The notes beneath the pieces are model-generated. The model searched no databases. It was not told where the DNA came from and worked only from the letters and a program-made list of their open reading frames with translations. This document shows positions 52,277 to 60,897 of a DNA stretch of 60,897 bases, piece by piece; the first letter of the stretch is position 1; the number at the start of each line of letters is the position of its first letter. Both the position numbers and the translations under genes were made by a program. The DNA comes from Deltaproteobacteria bacterium. GTDB taxonomy: Bacteria > UBA10199 > JADGCS01. The stretch lies in NCBI GenBank assembly GCA_015228875.1, contig JADGCS010000009.1:1-60897 (forward strand), read 5' to 3'.

Positions 52277-54433
52277 ATGATGACAGTTAATAAATCAATC
52301 AAGCCGATCATATTTGTCTTTATAGTTGCCTTGGTGCTTTACACAGGGACCTTTCTCTATCTTTTTAAAAAGAACTACGATCAATTTAATGCGGAGATTT
52401 TTCAGCGTTCCAAGGACAACATAGAGATTATCGATTTGTTATCCAAGGTAGAGACAAATCTTTATATTCATAAAAAATCGCTGTTCAGGTTTATCAATAC
52501 AGGTGACCCAACATGGAAGGCCTATCTTAAGGATGCCGAAAAGGGGATTGACAGGTACTTCGAGGCCATGGAGGTTTACAATAACAGGGATCCGGAACTG
52601 ACCAGCCTGTCCAGAGAAATGACCTTCGGGATGCCCAAAAAAGATTTGGAAAAACAGATCATCGAGCTGCAGAAGGGGCTGAGCGGCAACGATCAGTTTC
52701 AGAGACTTTTTTTTCTCGTGCGTCAAAATTTAAAACAATACTTCATGCAGAGCGATGAGCTTGTTAAAGAATATAATACCGTGGGACCTGCAGAGCAAAA
52801 GGGACTCATTGCCATCGACAGTGAAGAGGCCTATGCCAATCTTATTTTTGTCGGCATTGACCATCTGGTCACGGTGTACAACAACTATTTCTGGGATAAG
52901 GCCGACAAGCAGAACCTGCGGTACGCCGGTAACAACACCTTTTATTTCAGGGCGCTTCTTGTCAGTTCGGTCATTGTAGTCTTGTTTGCCATCATGGTGG
53001 TTGCGAGTGTTTTTAAATATTTCTACCACAAAGAAGAGCAAAACAAAAATCTCTCGCTGCTCGGCACAAAAGATCTCATGACGGGGCTTTTTAACAGGAG
53101 TAGTTTCGAACTTTTCTGCTCACAGGAACTCGACAGGGCAAAGCGCAAAGGTGCCCCCTTGTGCCTCTTGACTGTGAGGCTCGATGCGTACGAAAAAATC
53201 AGGGAGGCCCTTGGCGAGGTGGCCTTTAGACACACGATGCATCAGGTTAGCGAGATCCTGCAACAAACCTTTCGGGCCTACGATGGGATTTTTAGATACG
53301 ACGACAATACTTTTATTACAGTCTTTAGCGAAACAAATTTTAACGCGATTAACGCTATTGTCGCAAGGCTTCAAAAAAGGTTTTATAAGACGCTCAAGAT
53401 GCCAACTGAGACAGAGGCTGAAGCTGACGCTGAGGCTGACGCTGAATCTGCAAGCCCTCCCTCTGTCAAATACGGATTTGCCTTGTACCCAACCAACGCC
53501 GAGACGCTGGAGCTTTTGGTCCAATTTGCAATCAGCAATCTCACTGACAAGTTTGATGCCTTTACGACACAGTCCCGTTTTGCCGAGAGTCACCTTGTTT
53601 CAAAAGAGGATCCAGTAACACCCGAGGGTCTCGAAGATCAATTTACAGACAACAGGGCCCTTGCGGGGACACCGCATCATGAGTTGTCTCAAGAACAGCA
53701 GCCTGTTTCTACCGGACAGTATCAAGACATCGCGCCATGGCTTAAAGAAGAAATCCAGAAGGCCGAAGGGACGGCGGTCCTGGATGACATGTTCGAAAAA
53801 ACACCAAACACACAACCCCTGCCTGCCCCATCAGGGGATCACCCCGATACTGTTCCCCCTGTCGAGGGTCTGGTTACAGAGGCGCAGGGGATCACACCAG
53901 CAGGGCCGCCAGCCGCAGAGTTTGTTCACACGGGCCCGTCAGATACCGGCCAAATCATCACGCCCGAAAAAGCCGCTGTGGTTGTTAACCCCGAGGATGC
54001 ACCGATCGTGCAGGGTGCAGCCCATGCGCAAAACCCCGTCTCCGAAAATGCCGATCAGTCTTTACAAAGTCAGATGACAGCTAAACCAGATGATACAAAA
54101 ACAGGAACGGTTGATGACATTATCAATCAGGCGATGAAGGACAGGGTTGAGAGCGCAAGTCCCAAAGAAAAGATTTCCAGTGTGGCAGGGGCTTTGCGCA
54201 GGCAGGAATCAGCAGGCGAGACCGGCGCAGATCCAGCATTGCCAGGCCAGGCCTTACAGACAACGAGTTTTATGGAACCCACAGAAGATGACGATGTGAG
54301 TCATATTGCCAGCATCGAAGTGGTGACACCGGGAGATGGGGAGGATGTGATCATGGTTGATTTCGAATCCGAGCAGGATGACCTTGCCATCAACTTTAGA
54401 AAAAAAATCAAACAGCAGCGAAAAAAGGCATGA
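52277..54433 (+). CDS. Membrane sensor with degenerate GGDEF domain and long disordered tail
   Basis: A 718-aa protein. Transmembrane helices at about 11-30 and 225-250 flank a helical periplasmic domain resembling a four-helix-bundle sensor. Residues ~262-420 form a GGDEF fold (KDLMTGLFNRSSFE, then VKYGFALYP). The active-site loop reads RYDDNTF (about 340-346) in place of GGDEF, so diguanylate cyclase activity is unlikely. An acidic Glu-Ala-Asp repeat is inserted near residue 380. The last 300 residues are Pro/Ala/Glu/Asp-rich and seemingly disordered, ending in a basic patch. It may act as a nucleotide-binding or scaffold protein. Confidence 0.82.
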   Translation: MMTVNKSIKPIIFVFIVALVLYTGTFLYLFKKNYDQFNAEIFQRSKDNIEIIDLLSKVETNLYIHKKSLFRFINTGDPTWKAYLKDAEKGIDRYFEAMEVYNNRDPELTSLSREMTFGMPKKDLEKQIIELQKGLSGNDQFQRLFFLVRQNLKQYFMQSDELVKEYNTVGPAEQKGLIAIDSEEAYANLIFVGIDHLVTVYNNYFWDKADKQNLRYAGNNTFYFRALLVSSVIVVLFAIMVVASVFKYFYHKEEQNKNLSLLGTKDLMTGLFNRSSFELFCSQELDRAKRKGAPLCLLTVRLDAYEKIREALGEVAFRHTMHQVSEILQQTFRAYDGIFRYDDNTFITVFSETNFNAINAIVARLQKRFYKTLKMPTETEAEADAEADAESASPPSVKYGFALYPTNAETLELLVQFAISNLTDKFDAFTTQSRFAESHLVSKEDPVTPEGLEDQFTDNRALAGTPHHELSQEQQPVSTGQYQDIAPWLKEEIQKAEGTAVLDDMFEKTPNTQPLPAPSGDHPDTVPPVEGLVTEAQGITPAGPPAAEFVHTGPSDTGQIITPEKAAVVVNPEDAPIVQGAAHAQNPVSENADQSLQSQMTAKPDDTKTGTVDDIINQAMKDRVESASPKEKISSVAGALRRQESAGETGADPALPGQALQTTSFMEPTEDDDVSHIASIEVVTPGDGEDVIMVDFESEQDDLAINFRKKIKQQRKKA

Positions 54434-54458
54434 GGGGCGCGTTGAAAAATGCCCCAAA

Positions 54459-54544
54459 CGTCATTGCGAGCAAAGCGTGGCAATCCAGCTGATACCCTTG
54501 GATTCAGAGAGATTGCCGCGGAGCTTGCGCTCCTCGCAATGACG
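54459..54544. repeat. 86-bp interspersed repeat with CGTCATTGCGAG ends
   Basis: CGTCATTGCGAG (54459-54470) and CTCGCAATGACG (54533-54544) are perfect inverted ends. Inside lie GGCAATCC and AGATTGCCGCG words. This is the kind of short palindromic repeat found widely in bacterial genomes between genes. It ends 11 bases before the purD start. Confidence 0.75.
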
Positions 54545-54555
54545 AAATACCATTT

Positions 54556-55836
54556 ATGAACGTACTCATCATCGGCTCTGGCGGCCGTGAACATGCCATG
54601 GTCAAAAAAACAGCAGAGTCACCGCGGGTGAAAGAATTGTACTGTGCCCCCGGTAATCCAGGTATGGCTGGGGTGTGCACGTGTGTGGATATCAAGCAGG
54701 ATGATATTGAGGGGCTTGCCCGGTTTGCTAAAGCACAAGCCATCGATTTAACCATTGTGGGGCCGGAACTGCCGTTGACACTTGGTATTGTGGATGTGTT
54801 TAAAGAAAAAGGGCTGCTTATTTTTGGTCCTGACCGCAGGGCCAGTATTCTTGAGGGTTCCAAGATCTTCACCAAGGAATTCTCAAAAAAATACAGTATA
54901 CCGACAGCCGCCTTTGAAACCTTTGATGACGCTGCAAGGGCTGTGGCCTTTCTTGATTCTTTAAAAAAATACCCCGTGGTGATCAAGGCGGATGGATTGG
55001 CTTCCGGGAAGGGTGTGATCATTGCAAAAGATCATGATGAGGCTGTGAGCGCCGTGAGAGACATGATGATCGACAAAAATTTTGGCACGGCAGGACAAAA
55101 GATCCTCATCGAAGATTACATCAACGGCCATGAGGCTTCTTTTATTGTGGTGAGTGATGGAAAACATTTTTCCGAATTTTCCTCTTCACAGGATCACAAG
55201 AGGCTTTTGGATAACGACCTTGGGCCTAATACAGGCGGGATGGGGGCCTTTGCGCCTGCGACGCTTGTCACACCCCGTTTAAGAGAGAAAATTATCAACA
55301 CAATCATCAGGCCTACGCTGACGGGAATGGAAAAAGAGGGGCGGCCCTACACGGGTTTTCTTTACGCGGGGGTTATGGTCGACGAAGGGGGCGAGCCCTT
55401 GTTGTTAGAGTACAACTGCAGGCTGGGTGACCCCGAGGCAGAGGTGATTCTGCCCCTGCTCAAATCAGACTTCATCGATTTTGTCATGCACAGTCTTGAT
55501 GGGACGCTTAAGCAGTACCAGCCTGCTTTTCACGAGGGCAGTGCGGTTTGTGTGGTGCTGGCAAGTCAGGGGTACCCTGCCGCATACCAGACAGGTTTTG
55601 AGATATCAGGTCTGGATTCTGTGACAGACCCCGATTGCTTTGTTTTTCATGCGGGCACGGCCACGCGAAACGGCAGGTACATCACAAACGGGGGCAGGGT
55701 ATTAACGGTGACAGCCAGGGGGGACGATCTTTGTGCGGCAGTCAAAAGGGTGTATCAAAACACAGAAAAAATTTATTGGCAGGGCGTGCATTACCGACGT
55801 GATATCGCGCAAAAGGGCTTGAATGTGTCGGCATAA
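54556..55836 (+). CDS. purD: Phosphoribosylamine--glycine ligase (GAR synthetase)
   Basis: A 426-aa ATP-grasp enzyme. Landmarks: IIGSGGREHAM at the N-terminus, YCAPGNPGMA, TIVGPELPL, VVIKADGLASGKGV for ATP binding, SSQDHKRLLDNDLGPNTGGM and EYNCRLGDPEAEV (metal and product site). It joins glycine to phosphoribosylamine in purine synthesis. Length is normal. An interspersed repeat sits directly upstream, and no ribosome site is visible. No other pur gene is nearby. Confidence 0.95.
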   Translation: MNVLIIGSGGREHAMVKKTAESPRVKELYCAPGNPGMAGVCTCVDIKQDDIEGLARFAKAQAIDLTIVGPELPLTLGIVDVFKEKGLLIFGPDRRASILEGSKIFTKEFSKKYSIPTAAFETFDDAARAVAFLDSLKKYPVVIKADGLASGKGVIIAKDHDEAVSAVRDMMIDKNFGTAGQKILIEDYINGHEASFIVVSDGKHFSEFSSSQDHKRLLDNDLGPNTGGMGAFAPATLVTPRLREKIINTIIRPTLTGMEKEGRPYTGFLYAGVMVDEGGEPLLLEYNCRLGDPEAEVILPLLKSDFIDFVMHSLDGTLKQYQPAFHEGSAVCVVLASQGYPAAYQTGFEISGLDSVTDPDCFVFHAGTATRNGRYITNGGRVLTVTARGDDLCAAVKRVYQNTEKIYWQGVHYRRDIAQKGLNVSA

Positions 55837-55918
55837 CCACTTGAAGTTTCAAAAAAAAATAAATAGTTGTCGAAAAAAAATAATATTGGTTCTATAAGGG
55901 CGCGGCTGTGTGTGTTTG

Positions 55919-55937
55919 GGATATCTTTAAGATATCC
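55919..55937. promoter_or_regulatory. Perfect dyad upstream of the sensor-kinase gene
   Basis: GGATATCTT-T-AAGATATCC is a 9-base inverted repeat about 20 bases before the ATG and just upstream of its ribosome site. It could be an operator or an mRNA hairpin. A possible promoter, TTGTCG and TCTATA 18 bases apart, lies upstream near 55867-55896. Confidence 0.45.
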
Positions 55938-55955
55938 GTACAGAAGGGGTTTATT

Positions 55956-56765
55956 ATGGCAGAAACAGACAATGCATTGGACAAAGAAAAGGTCAATCAA
56001 TCTATATTAGAACATATTGTCTTGGGGGTGGCTCACGAGATCAACAATCCCAATGCCTTTGTGCGGCTTAACCTTATGAATATTAAAAAAATGGTTAATC
56101 TGCTGCGGCCCTGTTTTGACGAGTATCAGGACAAACACCCCGACGAAAAATTTGGTCCCTACACATTGGCCGAGCTTCGCTCAAAAATCTCGCAGTTGCT
56201 CGAGAGCACTGTGGGGGCCACTGTCCGAATTATCACCGTTGCGGACAAGCTCAAACAGTGTACTTCGTTTGCGCTTTCACAGAGCAATGTTTTTTCGGTG
56301 GTCGACGTTGTTAAAAATGTTGTTGAGATGCATCGTTTTCTTCTCGACAAATGGGCCGATCTTGAGCTGATTTACGATCCAGAAACAAAATACACCATCA
56401 ACGGTCACAAACTGCAGTTTGAACAGGCAGTGTCGATTCTTTTAACAAATGCCTGCGATGCCATCTCCGAGACAATCAAAAAAGCTGGTGGAGAAGGCAA
56501 GGGCAAGTTGATTATCAAGGTCTCCATACAGGACAACAAAATTCACATTGCCTTTAAGGATAACGGCTGCGGGATTTCCGAGGAACATATTAAAAAGATT
56601 TTTGCCCCCTATTTTACAACAAAGCCCCAGGGTGTGGGCGACGGTATGGGACTTGCCTTGTGTCAGGCTGTCATCGAGAGACACGACGGCAAAATAGAGG
56701 TTCAGTCCGAACTAGGGCAGGGGACAGAGGTTACTTTAATACTTCCTTATCACAAGGGAGAATAA
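55956..56765 (+). CDS. Soluble sensor histidine kinase
   Basis: A 269-aa kinase from MAETDNALDKEK, with AAGGGG seven bases upstream. It has no membrane segment or sensor domain. The phospho-His is in LGVAHEINNPNAF. A long helical HisKA-like part follows, then the HATPase boxes LLTNACDAI (N), DNGCGIS (G1), FAPYFTTKP (F) and GMGLAL (G2). It probably receives input through partner proteins and phosphorylates the receiver encoded next. A dyad lies upstream. Confidence 0.87.
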   Translation: MAETDNALDKEKVNQSILEHIVLGVAHEINNPNAFVRLNLMNIKKMVNLLRPCFDEYQDKHPDEKFGPYTLAELRSKISQLLESTVGATVRIITVADKLKQCTSFALSQSNVFSVVDVVKNVVEMHRFLLDKWADLELIYDPETKYTINGHKLQFEQAVSILLTNACDAISETIKKAGGEGKGKLIIKVSIQDNKIHIAFKDNGCGISEEHIKKIFAPYFTTKPQGVGDGMGLALCQAVIERHDGKIEVQSELGQGTEVTLILPYHKGE

Positions 56766-56867
56766 TCACGGGCGTCTGGCTTTTATAAAAATGGCTGGTC
56801 ATTCGTGAAAAAAAAAACAGTTGACCGCACGTAATGCTCGGCTATGTAGCATAAAGAAGGAAAAAAT

Positions 56868-57302
56868 ATGGATCCAAAAAACATTAGAATACTGGTAGTG
56901 GATGATGAAAAAGGCATATTAGAGGCGCTGCAGACCCATCTTGAACTCGATGGTTATTCGGTCGATGTCAGCAGTTCGGCAAAAGAAGGGCTCGAGCTTT
57001 TCCAAAAGCAGCCCTATCACCTGGTCATGACAGACATCAACATGCCGGTCATGGACGGTCTTATCTTTCTCGAAGAAATCAAATCAATGCGTGGTGATAC
57101 CATTGTCATCATGATTACCGCCTACACAAGTCTTACAAAGGTTCTGATGAGCCGGGCACATGGTGCGGCAGATTACGTCTTAAAGCCATTCAGAGACCTG
57201 TCCGAGGTCGATGCCGCCATCGAGCGCGCAGTCGCCCAATTAGACAGGTGGAATAAAATCATCGAAGAAACCAAAAATGTAAAACTCAGTGCCGGGATGT
57301 GA
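56868..57302 (+). CDS. CheY-like single-domain response regulator
   Basis: A 144-aa receiver with AAGGA before ATG. It has the acidic pair VVDDE, phospho-accepting Asp in MTDINMP, Thr in ITAYTS and Lys in VLKPF, all canonical. After the receiver there is only a short helix. Its final ATG-TGA overlaps the GTG start of the HDOD gene, so the two are coupled. It most likely links the upstream kinase to the HDOD protein. Confidence 0.9.
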   Translation: MDPKNIRILVVDDEKGILEALQTHLELDGYSVDVSSSAKEGLELFQKQPYHLVMTDINMPVMDGLIFLEEIKSMRGDTIVIMITAYTSLTKVLMSRAHGAADYVLKPFRDLSEVDAAIERAVAQLDRWNKIIEETKNVKLSAGM

Positions 57303-58144
57303 AACCAACTCCAGAACTAATAGTCCAGTCCGCAGAGATACCCTCTATTCCCAAGGTATTGCAGCAGATACTTGCGCTTGCTGACAGGCCAACAACATCG
57401 AGTGCCGATCTAGAAAAATACGTGACGCAGGAACCGGCCCTTGTTGTGCAGTTGCTTAAGTGGGTTAATTCTGCGGCCTATGCCCTGCCTCAAAGGGTGA
57501 GTTCTGTGGCACATGCAATGATCCTGCTTGGTTTTTCGACGGTCAAGAGCATTGCATCCGGCATGGTACTGGTGAATGCCTTTGATGAAGTCACCGGCCT
57601 CAGCAAAGACTATGTCAGACACGTCTGGAGGCACACGCTGGCGGCTGCGGCCTTTATAAAAATACTTACCACAAAAGAAAATAACACACGAAAGGACGAT
57701 TTTTTTCTTGCGGCCATGCTGCACGATGTGGGTTATCTGGTTTTAAAGCAGTATTTTGCCGATAAGTACAATGAACTGCTCGAGCGTGCGCCTTATCCCT
57801 CGGACCAGGCCGAGAGAGAGGTGCTGGGGATAGACCATGTCGAGGTTGGAGCGGCACTGCTCAAAGATTGGAAATTTGCAGAGACGGTCATCGATCTCGT
57901 TCGTCATCATCACAAGAGCGACGATGAATACGAGGGGGTCAAAAAAGATCTTTATTATCTTAAAATATCAGATGAGCTGGCAACAAAGGGTGATATGAAA
58001 GAATATCTCTTTCTCAAGGAAAACCTTGTCGAGATTGATTTTCTGCACATGTTAAGAGTGATTGGCTGGAGATGGGTTGATCTTCAGGCCGAGACTGACA
58101 ACATTCTGCAATCGCTGAGCACTGTAGAAAAATTATTCGAGTAG
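57299..58144 (+). CDS. HDOD-domain signalling protein
   Basis: A 281-aa protein starting at GTG within the stop region of the receiver gene. It carries an HDOD domain: IPSIPKVLQQIL, a core QEPALVVQLLKWVNSAAY, then the relic HD segment (AAMLHDVGYLVL) and HHEVG-like HVEVGAALLKDW. It lacks a complete set of HD metal ligands, so it is more likely a protein-binding output than a phosphodiesterase. With the kinase and receiver it forms a three-gene signalling cassette, likely controlling motility or surface behaviour as in other HDOD systems. Confidence 0.85.
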   Translation: MKPTPELIVQSAEIPSIPKVLQQILALADRPTTSSADLEKYVTQEPALVVQLLKWVNSAAYALPQRVSSVAHAMILLGFSTVKSIASGMVLVNAFDEVTGLSKDYVRHVWRHTLAAAAFIKILTTKENNTRKDDFFLAAMLHDVGYLVLKQYFADKYNELLERAPYPSDQAEREVLGIDHVEVGAALLKDWKFAETVIDLVRHHHKSDDEYEGVKKDLYYLKISDELATKGDMKEYLFLKENLVEIDFLHMLRVIGWRWVDLQAETDNILQSLSTVEKLFE

Positions 58145-58170
58145 CGCACCCGACCGCCGATTTATTTCAT

Positions 58171-58256
58171 AACCCGCATAAAGAGGAAAATCCTACGCGG
58201 GCTGGCACCTTGTAAAATATTGATGCAAAAACGCGTCGAAAAAACCTACTTAGGTT
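58171..58256 (+). repeat. Palindromic repeat family 1, copy F (86 bp, divergent)
   Basis: Starts AACCCGCATAAAGAGG and ends AACCTACTTAGGTT, with GATGCAAAAACGCGTCG in the middle corresponding to the ATGCAAAAGTTGATGCC region of copies A and B. Its frame is broken by TAA. It lies 26 bases after the HDOD stop and before dnaJ. Confidence 0.8.
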
Positions 58257-58345
58257 CAAAGATGATTTTTTTTTAACGGACAAATACTGTAGACTACGAT
58301 TTGCCCCGTTGACATTTTAACAGCAGAACTTAATCTGACACACGT

Positions 58346-59473
58346 ATGGCAAAACAAGACTACTACGCATTGCTGGGGGTTTCGAAGACATCCTCAGATG
58401 CCGACATCAAAGCGGCGTATCGCAAACTTGCTTTTCAATATCACCCCGACCGCAATCAGGGAGACAAAAAGGCCGAAGACATGTTTAAACTTGTGGCAGA
58501 GGCCTACGATGTTTTGTCAAACAAACAGAAGCGGGCAATCTATGACCAGTTTGGTCATGAGGGTTTACAGGGTGCTGGCGGCGGGTTTGGCAGGGGGTTT
58601 TCCAGCACCGACGATATCTTTTCTGCGTTTGGAGATATCTTTGAGGATTTTTTTGGTTTTGGGGGACAAGGCGGCGGACGCACGCGGGCGAGGCGGGGAC
58701 AGGACCTGCAGGTCGAGGTCGAGGTCGATTTTTTAGAGTCATGTTTTGGTGTCAAGCAGGATGTCAAGGTGTATCACAATGACACCTGTGCAGAGTGTGG
58801 GGGAACAGGCGCAAAAAAAGGATCAGCACCAGAATCCTGTCGCTATTGCGGTGGACACGGTCAGGTCAGGATGACGCAGGGTTTTTTTACCATCAACACA
58901 ACCTGTCCCCAGTGTTCGGGTCGGGGTCAGGTCATCCGTGAAAAATGCAGCAGTTGCCGCGGCAGCGGTCTCGAAAAAAAAGAAAGACAGCTTAAGGTCA
59001 AGGTCCCTCCGGGTGTCTCAGATGGCATGCGGCTTCTTATGCAGGGAGAGGGGGAGGCGGGTGCCCATGGTGGTCCGAGGGGCGATCTTTACGTTTATGT
59101 TCATGTCAAAGAACATCCCACATTTCACCGCGAGGAAGACCACATTATCACAGAACTCAAAGTTAATTTTACAGACGTGGCTTTAGGTGGTGAAATGACC
59201 ATCAACACCATTGATGGAGAAAATAAAATACAAATCAAACAGGGGACACAATCGGGAGAGATTATCAGGCTTAAAGGGCTGGGTGTCCCCAACGTCAGAT
59301 CCGGTCGCCGGGGGGATCACCTTGTGCATCTGCAGGTTGTGACCCCCGAAAAGCTCACATCCAGACAAAGGGAGCTTCTTAACGAACTTGCAAAAGAATG
59401 TGAACTTACAAAAAACAAAAAAGAAGACAAACCAAAGAACAGAAAAAAAGGATTTTTTGGGGGAATCTTATGA
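58346..59473 (+). CDS. dnaJ: Chaperone DnaJ
   Basis: A 375-aa type I J-protein. The J-domain has HPD at residues 33-35. It is followed by a Gly/Phe-rich stretch, then four zinc motifs ([32 protein letters not shown]) and the C-terminal substrate-binding domains. It delivers unfolded proteins to DnaK and stimulates its ATPase. No dnaK or grpE is adjacent. Upstream TTGACA and TAATCT (58309-58336, spacing 16) resemble a promoter but lie very close to the ATG. The stop overlaps moxR. Confidence 0.96.
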   Translation: MAKQDYYALLGVSKTSSDADIKAAYRKLAFQYHPDRNQGDKKAEDMFKLVAEAYDVLSNKQKRAIYDQFGHEGLQGAGGGFGRGFSSTDDIFSAFGDIFEDFFGFGGQGGGRTRARRGQDLQVEVEVDFLESCFGVKQDVKVYHNDTCAECGGTGAKKGSAPESCRYCGGHGQVRMTQGFFTINTTCPQCSGRGQVIREKCSSCRGSGLEKKERQLKVKVPPGVSDGMRLLMQGEGEAGAHGGPRGDLYVYVHVKEHPTFHREEDHIITELKVNFTDVALGGEMTINTIDGENKIQIKQGTQSGEIIRLKGLGVPNVRSGRRGDHLVHLQVVTPEKLTSRQRELLNELAKECELTKNKKEDKPKNRKKGFFGGIL

Positions 59474-60459
59474 TGACACAGGACATGAATCAGCTCACCG
59501 AGGAGGTCAAGCTGGCGCACACCCAGATCGCGCAGCTCTATGAAGAAATAGACAAGGTGGTGGTGGGACAAAAATACATGATCGAACGTCTGCTCATGGG
59601 GGTTCTTATGGGCGGACACATCCTTGTCGAAGGTGTGCCTGGGCTTGCCAAGACCACGGCGGTCAAGGCCCTTGCCGATGTCATGGCGGCAAGTTTTCAG
59701 CGTCTGCAGTTTACCCCCGATCTTTTGCCCGCAGACCTTTTGGGGACGCAGATTTACAACCCGAAGACGCAGGAATTTTTTATAAAAAAGGGGCCGCTGT
59801 TTCACAACATTATACTCGCGGACGAGATCAACCGCGCGCCGGCAAAGGTCCAGAGCGCGCTCCTCGAGGCCATGCAGGAAAAGCAGATCACCATTGGCGA
59901 CGAGACCTTTCGTCTCGAAGAACCATTTATTGTGCTGGCCACCCAAAACCCCATTGAGCAGGAAGGGACCTATCCTCTGCCCGAGGCCCAGCTTGATCGG
60001 TTCATGCTCAAACTTAATATCTCTTATCCCAGTCGCGACGAAGAACTTAAAATCATGAAGCGTTTTTCCAGAAAGGCCTTTCATGAGCCGCAGCGGCTGC
60101 TCGATCCCGCGATGGCGCTCAAACTTGGCGAGCTTGTCTCAAAAATTTATATCGATCCCAAGATCGACGATTACATCATCAGTCTTGTCTTTGCCACACG
60201 CGAGCCAAAGACTCTCAAGGGCAATATCGAGCGCTACATTCAGTATGGTGCCAGCCCGCGCGCCAGTATTTATCTGCACAAGGCCAGCAGGTGTTACGCC
60301 TTTCTTATGGGCCGCGCCTATGTTGTCCCGCAGGATGTCAAGACCATGTGTCTCGATGTGTTAAGACACAGGATCATCCTCACCTACGAGGCAGAGGCCG
60401 AGGGTCTGACCACGGACGATGTGATCAAAAAAATACTGGACAGGGTGGATGTGCCTTAA
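59470..60459 (+). CDS. MoxR-family AAA+ ATPase
   Basis: A 329-aa ATPase, overlapping dnaJ as ATGA. Walker A GVPGLAKT is near residues 55-62, Walker [11 protein letters not shown] near 115-124, sensor [21 protein letters not shown] is present in full, and a C-terminal lid follows with the GASPRAS arginine motif. MoxR proteins act as chaperones that insert cofactors or assemble complexes, usually with a DUF58 protein encoded next door. That gene is not seen after the stop. Coupling to dnaJ supports a folding-related job. Confidence 0.93.
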   Translation: MMTQDMNQLTEEVKLAHTQIAQLYEEIDKVVVGQKYMIERLLMGVLMGGHILVEGVPGLAKTTAVKALADVMAASFQRLQFTPDLLPADLLGTQIYNPKTQEFFIKKGPLFHNIILADEINRAPAKVQSALLEAMQEKQITIGDETFRLEEPFIVLATQNPIEQEGTYPLPEAQLDRFMLKLNISYPSRDEELKIMKRFSRKAFHEPQRLLDPAMALKLGELVSKIYIDPKIDDYIISLVFATREPKTLKGNIERYIQYGASPRASIYLHKASRCYAFLMGRAYVVPQDVKTMCLDVLRHRIILTYEAEAEGLTTDDVIKKILDRVDVP

Positions 60460-60897
60460 GGCCACCGTAAAACACGCATGAGCGACAAAAAAAGAACAAC
60501 CCTGCTTGAAAACGAATTGACGAAGTGATTGTCACAAAGCGCATTGATCCCTTTATCTCGGTTGCCCATGTTGTGGGCCAAAAAAACAACCATCCTGTTT
60601 AAGGTTGTACATCCTGGGAGTACAGGGCTTCGTAGGCAAATTTTTTTGATATTTCCAAAAATAGAAGATGGGGGCTGTGATTTTAGAACCTAAGTACCTA
60701 TTCGAAAACCTCCTTTATGTCATGATGTTGATTAATATTAGTGTCGCGGAGCGACAAGGGTACACTAGGTGTAGGCTTTAGCCTACGGATTCAATATTGT
60801 TGAGGATGGGCACCCTGAAAGGGTGCAGGAGGTTTCAAGACCATAAATATTTTTCGTTGTATTCAATTTTTTGCTTTTTTAGAAAATCAATAAACTC
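60460..60897. other. Gene-free end region with a cluster of small hairpins
   Basis: No DUF58 partner follows moxR. A 16-codon frame begins at 60478 and stops. A protein-like reading frame DEVIVTKRIDPFISVAHVVG (about 60519-60578) has no start of its own. Three perfect hairpins follow within 85 bases: GTCGC-GGA-GCGAC (60743-60755), GTAGGCT-TT-AGCCTAC (60771-60786) and GCACCCT-GAA-AGGGTGC (60810-60826). Such hairpin clusters resemble sequences flanking REP-associated transposases (RAYT), but no transposase gene is visible. Confidence 0.4.

Noticed and set aside
58309-58336. Strong sigma-70 promoter for dnaJ
   Set aside because: TTGACA and TAATCT are present, but the start would leave almost no leader before the ATG; kept only as a remark in the dnaJ entry.
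59317-60084. 255-codon minus-strand frame under dnaJ and moxR
   Set aside because: Shadow of two well-identified genes.

Overview
The window looks like a contig from an uncultured Gram-negative bacterium of broadly deltaproteobacterial type, though this assignment is low-confidence. The reasons are several lipoproteins, a periplasmic alpha-2-macroglobulin, MopE/FG-GAP and thrombospondin-type-3 surface proteins, a sigma-54 promoter, split transketolase, HD-related output (HDOD) proteins and many two-component proteins. Base composition is roughly balanced, TTG and GTG starts occur, and neighbouring genes often overlap as ATGA. No rRNA, tRNA or CRISPR was seen.

Layout. 1-4.1 kb: tail of an Ala/Gln-rich repeat protein, a sigma-54 promoter driving a 28-aa leader ORF and a 913-aa repeat protein, then a small-protein/nucleotidyltransferase pair. 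4-14.4 kb: preTA, dut, alpha-2-macroglobulin and an overlapping alpha-oxoamine synthase. 14.4-17.1 kb: a restriction-modification island (LexA-like regulator, BglII-like endonuclease, MT-A70-type methyltransferase) bordered by an IS21-like end. 17.1-25.4 kb: membrane protein, pgsA, polA, a hybrid sensor kinase and an unknown membrane protein. 25.4-27.2 kb: a small island (XRE regulator, tandem receiver protein) bordered by short repeats. 27.2-35.2 kb: MoeB/ThiF-like protein, hemW, split transketolase, ctpA, metF, acyl-CoA dehydrogenase. 35.2-49.6 kb: mostly surface and secreted proteins, with PP2C phosphatase, LmbE-like deacetylase, rplM-rpsI and an FmdB-like protein. 50-60.9 kb: POT transporter, lone nuoI, a degenerate GGDEF protein, purD, a kinase/receiver/HDOD cassette, dnaJ and moxR, ending in a cluster of small hairpins.

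The most striking pattern is a set of palindromic repeat families scattered between and inside genes. Family 1 has six copies, bounded by AACCCGCATAAAG and AACCTTCCAAGGTT. It keeps an open frame in several copies. One copy lies in frame inside polA, between the two exonuclease domains, and another encodes the N-terminus of a membrane protein. This resembles in concept the Rickettsia palindromic elements that insert into coding genes, but the sequence is unrelated as far as I can see. Family 2 (two 83-bp copies) and family 3 (elements with CTGTCGG arms) are further examples. The second notable system is the restriction-modification island. Its S24-type regulator keeps self-cleavage residues, and the endonuclease ribosome-binding site sits inside a perfect hairpin.
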